DNA from: Haloplanus salinus
Lineage (GTDB): Archaea; Halobacteriota; Halobacteria; Halobacteriales; Haloferacaceae
DNA: 64,000 nucleotides
Direction: 5' to 3'
Assembly: GCF_003336245.1 (NCBI RefSeq)
Contig: NZ_QPHM01000001.1
Coordinates: 1 to 64,000 of the forward strand
A program made the position numbers and the translations under genes. Below the pieces are notes generated by a model. The model had not been told where the DNA came from. It saw nothing but the letters and a program-made list of their open reading frames with translations, and searched no databases. Below are positions 57,000-64,000 of this stretch, piece after piece. Each line of letters starts with the position of its first letter. Position 1 is the stretch's first letter.

Positions 57000-58252
57000 T
57001 CGGCCGTCAGCAGGCGCTCGGACATCGCGTCGAACGCCTCGCGTTCGTCGGCCCAGAACGCCCGCAGGTCGCCGAAGGGCTGGTGGACCGGCTCGGCCAC
57101 CTCGTCGTGGGTCTCGTACTCCCCGCTCGATTTGACCTCGTGGTACGCGTCCCGGAAGGGCATCCCCTCCGTGACCAGTTGGTTCGCGGTGTAGGCGGCG
57201 AAGATACCCGCGTCGACTTCGAAGTCGTCGGACAGCTCCATGCTCTCGACCAGCGGCGTGAGGATGTCGAGGGTCGCCCGCACCGTATCCACTCCCTCGA
57301 TCAGGTGGCCCTTGGTCTGCTGGCTGTCGCGGTTGTAGCCGCTCGGGAGTTTGCCGATGATGCGCCGGACCGCCTCCTTGCCCGCCGACACCTCCTCCGC
57401 CTTCGCGCGGGCGAGTTCGAGGATGTCGGGGTTGCGTTTCTGGGGCATGATCGAACTCCCCGTGGTGTAGTCGTCGGCGAGTTCGAAGAACTGCTGGTCC
57501 TCGGAGAAGTTGATCACGTCTTCCGCGAACTTCTGCACGTCGAGCATCACCAGATCGAGCGTCTGGAGCAGTTGTAGCTCCTGCTTTCCACGGTTCGAAC
57601 AGTAGATGGGGTTGTGCTGTTTCTGGGCGAATCCGAGGAGTTCGGTCGTCAGGTCGCGGTCGATGTCGAGGCTAGTGCCGTAGGAGGCGGCGGCGCCGAG
57701 CGGGTTCGCGTCGACGATCCGGTAGGTCGCCCGGAGCGATTTCAGGTCGTCGATCAGCGCGTCCACGTAGCTCGACGCCCACAGCCCCGTCGATGACGGC
57801 ATCGCCTGTTGCTGGTGGGTGTAGCCCGGAATCAGGACGTTTTTCCCCTCGGCGAAAGTTCGGAGGGCGTCGGCGAAATCGAGGATGCGGTGGGCCAGGT
57901 CGATAGCCGCGTCCTTCATGAACAGCCGCGTGTCGACGAACACCTGGTCGTTACGGGAGCGAGCGAGATGCATCCTCTTGCCCGCCTCCGTCCGCTGTGT
58001 AACCCGCTCCTCGACGAAGGTGTGGACGTCTTCGCCCTCTACCTCGTCGGCCTCGTGATAGAGGTCGGTGAGCGCGTTTCGGAGGGCCGCGAGTTCGCCG
58101 TCATCGAGGAAGCCCTGGCGGTGTAGCATCGTCACGTGCGCGAGGTTGGTCAACACGTCGTACGGGAGAAACCGGTTCTCGTACGCCTTCGGCTCCATGG
58201 TGTACTGGAGCGTCGCCTCGCTCGCCGAGTGCTCGGTATTCTCCCACAGCAT
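56996..58252 (-). CDS. argininosuccinate-lyase-like enzyme of unknown substrate
   Basis: A 418-residue member of the fumarase/aspartase superfamily, closest to argininosuccinate lyase. Substrate-binding SRNDQ (99-103) and the catalytic signature GSSIMPQKRNPD (265-276) are intact, but the THLQ element is THQQQAMPSS (145-154). The C-terminal domain is shorter than in true ArgH (about 457 residues). An in-frame stop 24 bases upstream fixes the start, and a TATA box lies 27 bases before it. It is 182 bases downstream of the RimK-RimB gene on the same strand. True ArgH would be expected beside argG, so it is probably a paralog that releases fumarate from another N-aspartyl or similar compound. Confidence 0.78.
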   Translation of the reverse strand: MLWENTEHSASEATLQYTMEPKAYENRFLPYDVLTNLAHVTMLHRQGFLDDGELAALRNALTDLYHEADEVEGEDVHTFVEERVTQRTEAGKRMHLARSRNDQVFVDTRLFMKDAAIDLAHRILDFADALRTFAEGKNVLIPGYTHQQQAMPSSTGLWASSYVDALIDDLKSLRATYRIVDANPLGAAASYGTSLDIDRDLTTELLGFAQKQHNPIYCSNRGKQELQLLQTLDLVMLDVQKFAEDVINFSEDQQFFELADDYTTGSSIMPQKRNPDILELARAKAEEVSAGKEAVRRIIGKLPSGYNRDSQQTKGHLIEGVDTVRATLDILTPLVESMELSDDFEVDAGIFAAYTANQLVTEGMPFRDAYHEVKSSGEYETHDEVAEPVHQPFGDLRAFWADEREAFDAMSERLLTAD

Positions 58253-58274
58253 GCTCTCGCGTACCCCGAGACTG

Positions 58275-58283
58275 TACTAAAGG
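58275..58283 (-). promoter_or_regulatory. TATA box of the lyase gene
   Basis: CCTTTAGTA on the minus strand is centred 27 bases before the ATG at 58252. The lyase can be transcribed on its own. Confidence 0.55.
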
Positions 58284-58434
58284 GTTTTGTACCGCCGCCG
58301 GTCGTCACGATCGGTCGAACGCGCGCCGCCGAACTGCACACGGATCGGGGCGGGTGTGTCAGCGGACGGGCACCGGGAACGGTGGTCGGACCTCCCCTCC
58401 GCGAGTTCCGGCCGGTCGGTGGACGGCGTCGGCG

Positions 58435-59775
58435 TCACTCCTCGTCCGGGAGTTCGGCGGGGTCTTCGACCCGACGGCCGACGTCGAGGGTGTAGTTCTT
58501 GAGGACGTCTCGACCGAGCAGGAGTCGGTGGCTCATGTGTGACCGATCCTCGATGTTGGCCGCGACCGTATGTTGTTCACCGCCGATGCCGATGACCAGA
58601 TCGACGACCGGCCGTGTCTTGGCCCGTTTCGAACTCCCGGAGCGAACGCGGGAGACAGTGTGGATCGGTCCTGCCCCGATGTCGGCTGCGAGTCTGATGT
58701 CGACGCTCGTCCTAGCCGCACCGGAGTCGGATTTGGCGACGACGGTCTTCGTCCCGCTCGTCCCCCTGACGACGACCTGTTCGGTGAACCCGATCGTGAC
58801 CGTATCCCGAACCGGATCCGGGGTGGGAACCGGCTTACACGACGGAACCGAATCGTCGAGCGTCGACGCGAGGTTCGTGACACGATCCGAATCGACGGAC
58901 CCGCCGGTGTGTTCGATAGCCTGCGCCGCGATGTACGGGGCGGGACTGATACCGGTAGCCCGATACAGGCCTTTGAACCCGGCCGTCGGATTCACCTCGA
59001 GGATGTACCACCCGTCGTCGCCTTCGATGAGGTCGACACCGGCGTAGTCGAGTCCGACCGTCGCGGTGGCCCGACGAGCCAGATCGAGTACGTCGTCGGG
59101 CACCGACCCGGTCACGTCTTCGACCCGTCCTCCCCGTGCGACGTTCGTTCGCCAGTCGTCCTCGGCGGCGTGTCGATACATCGCCCCGACCACCCGATCG
59201 TCCACGACGTACACGCGCAGGTCGCGTGTCGTCTCACCCGTTCGTCCTACGAGTTCCTGAATGAAGGCGCGTCGCTTGCCGACTTGGGCCGTTAGCGGAT
59301 CGTGCAGTCCGACCTTCCACGCACCGCCGCCGTGCGTGCCGATGGCCGTCTTGTAGACCGCCTCCGCACCAAATTCGGACCGGGCCGTGTTGAGTTGGTC
59401 GGTACTGAGCGCGAACACGGTTTTCGGCACCGGCAGCCCCTCGGAGATCAAGGCGGCCGCCGCCGCGGTCTTGTGTGCGGCACGGGACGTCGCGTCCGGG
59501 GAGTTGAGCACCGGCCGAAGGCCATCGAGAGTCTGAGCCAGACCGAGTTCCTCCGACGGCTGGTCGGTGTTCGAGAGCAGGAGCCGATTCACGACGACGT
59601 CGACGTCGGGGGTGAGCGTGGCTTGCTCGTTCTCGAAACGAACGACCGTGTTCTCCGAGCGTAACCACTCCGGCGTATGTCCCAGCGCCTCCACGGCGTT
59701 CAGGATCGCCTTGGTTTCCTTACTGTTGTGAAGGCTCAGGACACCGACGGTCACCGGATCGTCATCCATCGACAT
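58435..59775 (-). CDS. RimK-type ATP-grasp ligase fused to a RimB-like retropepsin-fold domain
   Basis: A 446-residue fusion. Residues about 1-300 form a RimK/LysX-type ATP-grasp ligase: VVNRLLLSNTDQ, KTAIGTHGGGAWKVG, DLRVYVVDDRVVGAM and EVNPTAGFKGLYRATG, the last holding the magnesium-binding Glu-Asn. After a linker, residues about 325-435 match the RimB-like putative zinc/aspartic protease family, with AKSDSGAARTSVD (Asp350 in a D-S/T-G-A motif) and SHMSHRLLLGRDVL. Such ligases join an amino acid to a carboxylate; the partner domain may remove or process it. Two starts (M1 and M3) are possible. Substrate unknown. Confidence 0.85.
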   Translation of the reverse strand: MSMDDDPVTVGVLSLHNSKETKAILNAVEALGHTPEWLRSENTVVRFENEQATLTPDVDVVVNRLLLSNTDQPSEELGLAQTLDGLRPVLNSPDATSRAAHKTAAAAALISEGLPVPKTVFALSTDQLNTARSEFGAEAVYKTAIGTHGGGAWKVGLHDPLTAQVGKRRAFIQELVGRTGETTRDLRVYVVDDRVVGAMYRHAAEDDWRTNVARGGRVEDVTGSVPDDVLDLARRATATVGLDYAGVDLIEGDDGWYILEVNPTAGFKGLYRATGISPAPYIAAQAIEHTGGSVDSDRVTNLASTLDDSVPSCKPVPTPDPVRDTVTIGFTEQVVVRGTSGTKTVVAKSDSGAARTSVDIRLAADIGAGPIHTVSRVRSGSSKRAKTRPVVDLVIGIGGEQHTVAANIEDRSHMSHRLLLGRDVLKNYTLDVGRRVEDPAELPDEE

Positions 59776-60319
59776 CGCCCCGCGGCGTGGCTCCGTCGGA
59801 TGCGTACGTGGTTCGCTGCCGTCCGTGTTGCGTGGTCATCTTCGAGGGATACGTTCCGCCACCAGTTTTCGTCGACCCGTAATCTAGTACACCGCACCGA
59901 TCAAAAAAGGTGTCCCGAAACCGCGGTCGGACGGACCGGGTCCGTGCGGAGGCGAGCGCATATCCACACTGCCGTGACACTCGATGTCACGTGACGATCC
60001 GAAGGTCGGCGGCTTCGTCACGACCTTTGACGGACGACTCCCCGTCGAGACGAGATAGTAATATTTCCTGTACGACTTAGTATTTCTAACTTTTTTGATT
60101 ACTTTTCGCGAGAGCGCCCGGATCGCTTCGATGTTGTCTCTCCTACGCTCATATTCGATTACAGGCCCGAGTACTCGGGTCGAAGCGATTGGTAGTTGAT
60201 TCCGGGTATACGCTCGTTTCAGCGCCGACGTCGGGTACTTTTCCGAGGAGGCGCCACTAAGGTATGTCGCAATCGAATAATAACTCGAAAATATACAGTT
60301 CACGAACCGCGTCCGCGTC
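59776..60319. other. AT-richer intergenic stretch
   Basis: 544 bases between the RimK-RimB gene and the dehydrogenase gene. The part 60040-60300 is clearly AT-richer than its neighbours and uses codons foreign to them (AGA, ATA, AAA). No tRNA, transposase or inverted repeats of an insertion sequence are visible. One uncertain minus-strand frame covers most of it and is listed separately. Confidence 0.5.
59884..60303 (-). CDS. uncertain ORF of atypical composition
   Basis: A 139-residue frame starting at GTG. Its middle (EYERRRDNIEAIRALSRKVIKK, shortened here to RRDNIEAIRALSRKVIKK) is basic and helical, unlike the acidic proteins around it, and the last 45 residues look like random coding. 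No promoter, family match or typical codon use supports it. It may be a decayed acquired gene. Confidence 0.25.
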   Translation of the reverse strand: MNCIFSSYYSIATYLSGASSEKYPTSALKRAYTRNQLPIASTRVLGPVIEYERRRDNIEAIRALSRKVIKKVRNTKSYRKYYYLVSTGSRPSKVVTKPPTFGSSRDIECHGSVDMRSPPHGPGPSDRGFGTPFLIGAVY

Positions 60320-61297
60320 TCAGGTCCGCGGCGTCCGCTCCATGTCGTACGAGTCGTAGAGGTCGAGAATGGCGAGGAGCGCCTCGTCGCGCTGATCGTA
60401 TATCTCGCCGGGATCGAGCCCCTCCCAGTCGTAGACGCCCGCGCCGGTTTTCAGGCCGTAGTCGCCGTTTTCGACGGCCTCGTTGAGGACGTCCTTCGAC
60501 TCCGTCCCGCGGTCGAGTTCGGGGAGGAGGTACTGTTCGACTTCGTGTTCCACGTCGAGCCCGGAGTGGTCGACTTTCTCGAAGACGCCGAGCAGGGGGA
60601 GCCGAAAGCCGAACCCGGCCTTGACCGCGCGGTCGATGGCTTCGGCGCTGGCGACGCCGCGGTCGAGCAGGGAGAAAGCCTCGTAGATCATCGCCATTTG
60701 GATGCGGTTTCCGATGAAGCCCGGAATGTCCTTCTCGACGTGTACGGGCGTCTTGCCCATCGCCTCGAAGAAATCGTAGGTCGTCTCGACGACCGAATCG
60801 GCCGTCTCCTCGCCGCGAACCACCTCGACCAGTGGCACGACGTAGGGTGGGTTGAACCAGTGGGTGCCGACGACGCGTTCGGGGTCGTCGGTCGCGTCGG
60901 CGACTGCCGTGATCGATAGCCCCGAGGTGTTCGTCGCGAGAATCGCGTCGTCGGGCGCGTGTGCCGACAGCTCCGCGAACACCTCCCGCTTGACGTCTAG
61001 CTCCTCGACGACGGCCTCGGTCACGAAGTCGACGCCCGAAACGGCGTCGGAAAGCGACGTGGTGCGGGTGATGCGGGCGGCCGCGGCGTCGGCGTCGTCG
61101 GCGTCGACTTCGCCCGCGGAGACGAGCGTATCGAGGACCGACCGGATCCGTCCCTCGCTCTCCGCGAGGAGGTCCTCGTTCACGTCGTAGAGCGACACCC
61201 GGTGGCCGTCGAGCGCGAACGCGAGTGCGATGCCGTGGCCCATGACGCCGGAGCCGAGGACGGCGGCGTCGTCGATACGCGCGGGCGTGGCGCTCAT
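60320..61297 (-). CDS. 3-hydroxyacyl-CoA / carnitine-type dehydrogenase
   Basis: A 325-residue NAD-dependent dehydrogenase. The Rossmann motif VLGSGVMGHGIALAF (12-26) starts it, and GTHWFNPPYVVPLVEVV and KDIPGFIGNRIQMAM follow, as in 3-hydroxyacyl-CoA dehydrogenases and in L-carnitine dehydrogenase. The length is above the 283 residues of short FadB-like enzymes and near that of carnitine dehydrogenase. It overlaps the BKACE gene by four bases, so its keto product is probably the substrate of that enzyme. CoA ester or free hydroxy acid is not decided. Confidence 0.85.
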   Translation of the reverse strand: MSATPARIDDAAVLGSGVMGHGIALAFALDGHRVSLYDVNEDLLAESEGRIRSVLDTLVSAGEVDADDADAAAARITRTTSLSDAVSGVDFVTEAVVEELDVKREVFAELSAHAPDDAILATNTSGLSITAVADATDDPERVVGTHWFNPPYVVPLVEVVRGEETADSVVETTYDFFEAMGKTPVHVEKDIPGFIGNRIQMAMIYEAFSLLDRGVASAEAIDRAVKAGFGFRLPLLGVFEKVDHSGLDVEHEVEQYLLPELDRGTESKDVLNEAVENGDYGLKTGAGVYDWEGLDPGEIYDQRDEALLAILDLYDSYDMERTPRT

Positions 61298-62229
61298 ATG
61301 TTGGTTTCCGCCTGCCCCTTGAGGCCGAGGAACTCCCGGGTCTCCGCCGGCGTCGCGATTTCGCGGCCCGCGACCTCTCGCGTCAGTCGGACCATCTTCT
61401 CGACGAGTTCGGCGTTGCTCTCTGCGAGCTGGCCGCGTTCGAGGAAGAGGTTGTCCTCGAGACCCACGCGGGCGTTGCCGCCCATCGAGACGGCCTGGGT
61501 CCCGAGCGGGAACTCGTGGCGACCGGCGCCGATGACCGAAAAGGAGAATTCGTCGCCAAACAGGTCGTCGGCCACGTCGACGAGGTGGTTCAGGTTCTTC
61601 GCCGTCGCGCCGATACCGCCGTGGATGCCCATCACGAACTGGATGTGAAGCGGCGTCGGGAGGATGCCCCGGTCGACCATGTGTTTCGCGTTGTAGAGAT
61701 GCCCCACGTCGTACACTTCGAGTTCGGGCATCGTGCCGTGTTCCTCGAAGGTCGGGAGGATCGTCTCCAGATCCTCGAAGGTGTTCCGGAAGACGTAGTC
61801 GCGGGAGTTGGCGAGGTACTCCTCCTCCCACTCGTACTCGAACTCGTCGAACTTGGAGAGCAACTGGTAGAGCCCGAAGTTGATCGACCCCATGTTACAG
61901 GAGGCCATCTCGGGTTCGAGTTCGGGGACGACCGAGATACGTTCCTCGACGGACATCCCGTGCCCGCCGCCGGTCGTGGGCTGTACGACGGCGTCGCAGT
62001 TGGCTTGGACCGTCTCCGCGACGTCGCGGAACAGATCGAGGTCGGAGGTCGGTTCGCCGGTCTCCTCGTCGCGGACGTGGACGTGAACGATGCTGGCTCC
62101 CGCCTCGGCCGCGTCGATCGCCTCCTGGGCGATCTCCTCGGCGGTGATCGGCAGGTGTGGCGACATGGTCGGGACGTGAATTGCACCGGTCACGGCACAC
62201 GAGATGATGCTCTTGTCGAAATCGCGCAT
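61294..62229 (-). CDS. beta-keto acid cleavage enzyme (BKACE family)
   Basis: A 311-residue TIM-barrel metalloenzyme of the BKACE/Kce family. The zinc ligands are in HVHVRDEETGEPTSD (His49 and His51), and VMGIHGGIGA provides the later motif. BKACEs condense a beta-keto acid with acetyl-CoA and split it to acetoacetate and a new acyl-CoA; substrates include 3-keto-5-aminohexanoate and dehydrocarnitine. It has its own TATA box, and the dehydrogenase follows in the same transcript. Confidence 0.88.
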   Translation of the reverse strand: MRDFDKSIISCAVTGAIHVPTMSPHLPITAEEIAQEAIDAAEAGASIVHVHVRDEETGEPTSDLDLFRDVAETVQANCDAVVQPTTGGGHGMSVEERISVVPELEPEMASCNMGSINFGLYQLLSKFDEFEYEWEEEYLANSRDYVFRNTFEDLETILPTFEEHGTMPELEVYDVGHLYNAKHMVDRGILPTPLHIQFVMGIHGGIGATAKNLNHLVDVADDLFGDEFSFSVIGAGRHEFPLGTQAVSMGGNARVGLEDNLFLERGQLAESNAELVEKMVRLTREVAGREIATPAETREFLGLKGQAETNI

Positions 62230-62252
62230 ACGACCGTGCCCACGATGGCGAC

Positions 62253-62264
62253 TATTAAATTATT
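62253..62264 (-). promoter_or_regulatory. TATA region of the BKACE-dehydrogenase pair
   Basis: TAATAATTTAAT on the minus strand is centred about 29 bases before 62229, in the 64-base gap after the permease gene. Confidence 0.6.
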
Positions 62265-62293
62265 ACGGGTGGTCGACGGGGGCGAGTTCCCCG

Positions 62294-63193
62294 CTACCCC
62301 TTCACGCCGCCCGCACCGAAGCCTTCGACCAAGTAGTCCTGCACGACGATGTAGAGGAGGAGCACCGGAATCGTCACGAGCGTGTTGGCGGCCATGAACT
62401 GCCCCCACGGCGGGTTCGCGGAGTTGAGCATCTGGTTGAGGCCGACTGGGAGCGTCTGCATGTTGTTCTCGGACATGATGACCGACGCGTAGAGGAAGTC
62501 GTTCCACGCCAGCGACCACGTGAAGATGGCAGTCGCGATGATCCCCGGGAGCGCGTTGGGGAGGACGACGTAGACGAACGCCTGCATCCGGCTGGCGCCG
62601 TCGATCATCGCCGCCTCCTCCAGCGAGTAGGGGATGCCGTTGAAGAACTCACGAAGCACCCAGATGCTGAACGGAAGCGCGAAGGTGAGATAGACCAGCG
62701 CGAGTCCGTACCACGTGTTCGTGAGGCCGTAGTCGTTCATCAGGATGCCGAGCGGCACCACGAGGACGATGGCGGGGAACATGTACACGAGCAGGATGGA
62801 GTTGTCGAGGAACTCCTTGCCGCGGTATTCGAACCGGGAGATGCTGTATGCCGCGAGCGTCCCGAGGACGATGGTCGTCACCGTCGCCAGCACGGAGACG
62901 ATGATGCTGTTGCGGTAGTAAAAGAAGAACTCGCGGTTACTGTCCCAGAGGGCGAAGTAGTGCTGTAGCGACCACTCGCCGGGGACGATTTCCGGCGGCC
63001 GGGTGAACAGGTGCACCTCGGGTTGGAGCGAGGTGATGGCCATCCAGATCAGGGGGAACAGGGAGTAGACGAGGACGGCCGCGATCAGTCCCCACATGAC
63101 GCCCCTGCCGGAGAGGACGTACAGGCGTCGCGGAACGGTGTCTCGAAGGCGCTGCTCCAGATCGTTGCTGATGTTGGTGATGCTACGCTTCAA
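62294..63193 (-). CDS. carbohydrate-type ABC transporter permease, MalG-like
   Basis: A 299-residue permease of the CUT1 sugar type. There are six hydrophobic segments, and the EAA loop is EEAAMIDGASRMQAFVYVVLP. A preceding 30-residue basic N terminus (SDLEQRLRDTVPRR) is cytoplasmic. It overlaps the second permease by eleven bases. Together with the BKACE and dehydrogenase, it may feed a substrate into that pathway. Confidence 0.9.
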   Translation of the reverse strand: MKRSITNISNDLEQRLRDTVPRRLYVLSGRGVMWGLIAAVLVYSLFPLIWMAITSLQPEVHLFTRPPEIVPGEWSLQHYFALWDSNREFFFYYRNSIIVSVLATVTTIVLGTLAAYSISRFEYRGKEFLDNSILLVYMFPAIVLVVPLGILMNDYGLTNTWYGLALVYLTFALPFSIWVLREFFNGIPYSLEEAAMIDGASRMQAFVYVVLPNALPGIIATAIFTWSLAWNDFLYASVIMSENNMQTLPVGLNQMLNSANPPWGQFMAANTLVTIPVLLLYIVVQDYLVEGFGAGGVKG

Positions 63194-64000
63194 CGTCGGT
63201 CCCTCCTGCGTTGTAGTACCGTCGAAGGTACAGCAGCCCGACGGTCATCAGGATCACGAACATGACGTTCGCGATGGTCGCTGCGAAGCCGAACCGGAGG
63301 CCGGTGTAGGCTTCGATGTACGCGTAGATCGGAAGCGTCTGCGTCGAGGTGCCGGGGCCTCCACCGGTCAGCAGGTAGATCGGAGCGAACTTTCGGAACA
63401 TCCAGACCGCCCGTAACAGGATGACGATCACGAGGATGTTGTACAGTTGCGGGAGCGTCACGTAGCGGAACTGCGCGACCTTGTAGGCGCCGTCGAGTTG
63501 GGCCGCCTCGTAGAGGCTCGGGGGAATCGTCTGCAAGCGAGCGAGCACCGTGATGACGACGAAGGGGGTGAACCGCCAGACCCCGAGCGCGACCGCGGAG
63601 GCCATCGCCAGGTCGTAGCCGAAAAACGAGATGGGCTCCCGAACGATGCCGGCCATGAGGAGGATGGAGTTGAAGACGCCGTAGGTGGCGTTGAAGATCC
63701 AGCGGAAGTTGAACACGGCGACGATGGTCGGCACCATGTACGGGAACAGCGCCGCCCCGCGCACCGTGTTCCGGCCGGTGAACGTCTTGTGTAACAGCAG
63801 CGCCACGCCGACACCGAGCACCAGTTGGATCGAGACGGTGCCGATAGTCCAGAGGACGTTGTTCGTCAGTGATTGCCAGAACACGTCTTGGCCGAGGAGT
63901 GTGATGTAGTTCTCGACCCCCACCCACGTGAGGCTCATGCTGAATCCACTCGTCGAGTGGAAACTCAGGTAGACCGAGTACATGAGGGGGAAGAAAACGA
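63183..64000 (-). CDS. carbohydrate-type ABC transporter permease, MalF-like (partial)
   Basis: The C-terminal 272 codons of a CUT1-type permease; the N terminus continues past the window edge, where the frame reads VFFPLMYSVYLSFHS. The EAA loop is YEAAQLDGAYKVAQFRYVTLP, and GGGPGTSTQTLPIYAYIEAY is characteristic of the MalF-like group. Substrate-binding protein and ATPase genes are probably beyond the edge. The partner permease overlaps its end. Confidence 0.9.
   Translation of the reverse strand, partial: VFFPLMYSVYLSFHSTSGFSMSLTWVGVENYITLLGQDVFWQSLTNNVLWTIGTVSIQLVLGVGVALLLHKTFTGRNTVRGAALFPYMVPTIVAVFNFRWIFNATYGVFNSILLMAGIVREPISFFGYDLAMASAVALGVWRFTPFVVITVLARLQTIPPSLYEAAQLDGAYKVAQFRYVTLPQLYNILVIVILLRAVWMFRKFAPIYLLTGGGPGTSTQTLPIYAYIEAYTGLRFGFAATIANVMFVILMTVGLLYLRRYYNAGGTDVEA

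Overview
This is high-GC haloarchaeal chromosome. The signs are very acidic proteins, a Tat-dependent lipoprotein, a haloarchaeal-type complex I operon (nuoA-B-CD-H-I-J1-J2-K-L-M-N, no nuoE/F/G), a purN-purH fusion, Dph6, an archaeal-type pilin, and TATA boxes about 26 bases before start codons, as expected for leaderless transcripts. I cannot name the genus. Almost all of the window is ordinary core genome with very short intergenic gaps. I see no rRNA, tRNA, CRISPR array or intact insertion sequence.

Layout. 1-3.5 kb: two Mrp/complex-I-like antiporter membrane subunits, probably the end of an Mrp operon. 3.5-4.1 kb: hypoxanthine/guanine phosphoribosyltransferase. 4.2-10.9 kb: a five-gene oligopeptide ABC importer whose last ATPase carries an unusual C-terminal insertion. 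10.9-19.7 kb: regulator, nucleotidyltransferase, pilin, two adjacent PP-loop enzymes (Dph6 and a CysD-like protein), small acidic proteins, cupin, glutaredoxin, purB and a zinc alcohol dehydrogenase. 19.9-23.5 kb: purNH, purK, purE. 23.6-34.1 kb: the complex I operon.

34.1-50.2 kb: a DHH phosphoesterase with an added N-terminal domain, a CBS-ParB/SerK-like protein, an M24 peptidase, a phosphotransacetylase-like protein beside ADP-forming acetyl-CoA synthetase, a ZIP transporter, thioredoxin reductase, an SDR enzyme without its catalytic serine, and cysS. 50.4-54.2 kb: a TVP38-type membrane protein behind a leaderless upstream ORF, then proC-proB-proA. 54.2-57 kb: small proteins (Trm112-like, ribbon-helix-helix) and a GAF histidine kinase.

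57-64 kb is the most unusual part. It holds an argininosuccinate-lyase-like enzyme next to a RimK ATP-grasp ligase fused to a RimB-like aspartic-protease-fold domain; an AT-richer stretch; and a cluster on the minus strand of a 3-hydroxyacyl-CoA/carnitine-type dehydrogenase, a beta-keto acid cleavage enzyme (BKACE) and two sugar-type ABC permeases, the last cut by the window edge.

Connections between genes: PurB, PurNH, PurK, PurE and Hpt cover purine synthesis and salvage. ProC/B/A make proline. Acd with the DRTGG-type protein suggests acetate/acyl-CoA energy metabolism. Nuo and the Mrp-like subunits couple respiration and ion gradients. The two best candidates for undescribed biology are the RimK-RimB plus lyase pair and the dehydrogenase-BKACE-transporter cluster.
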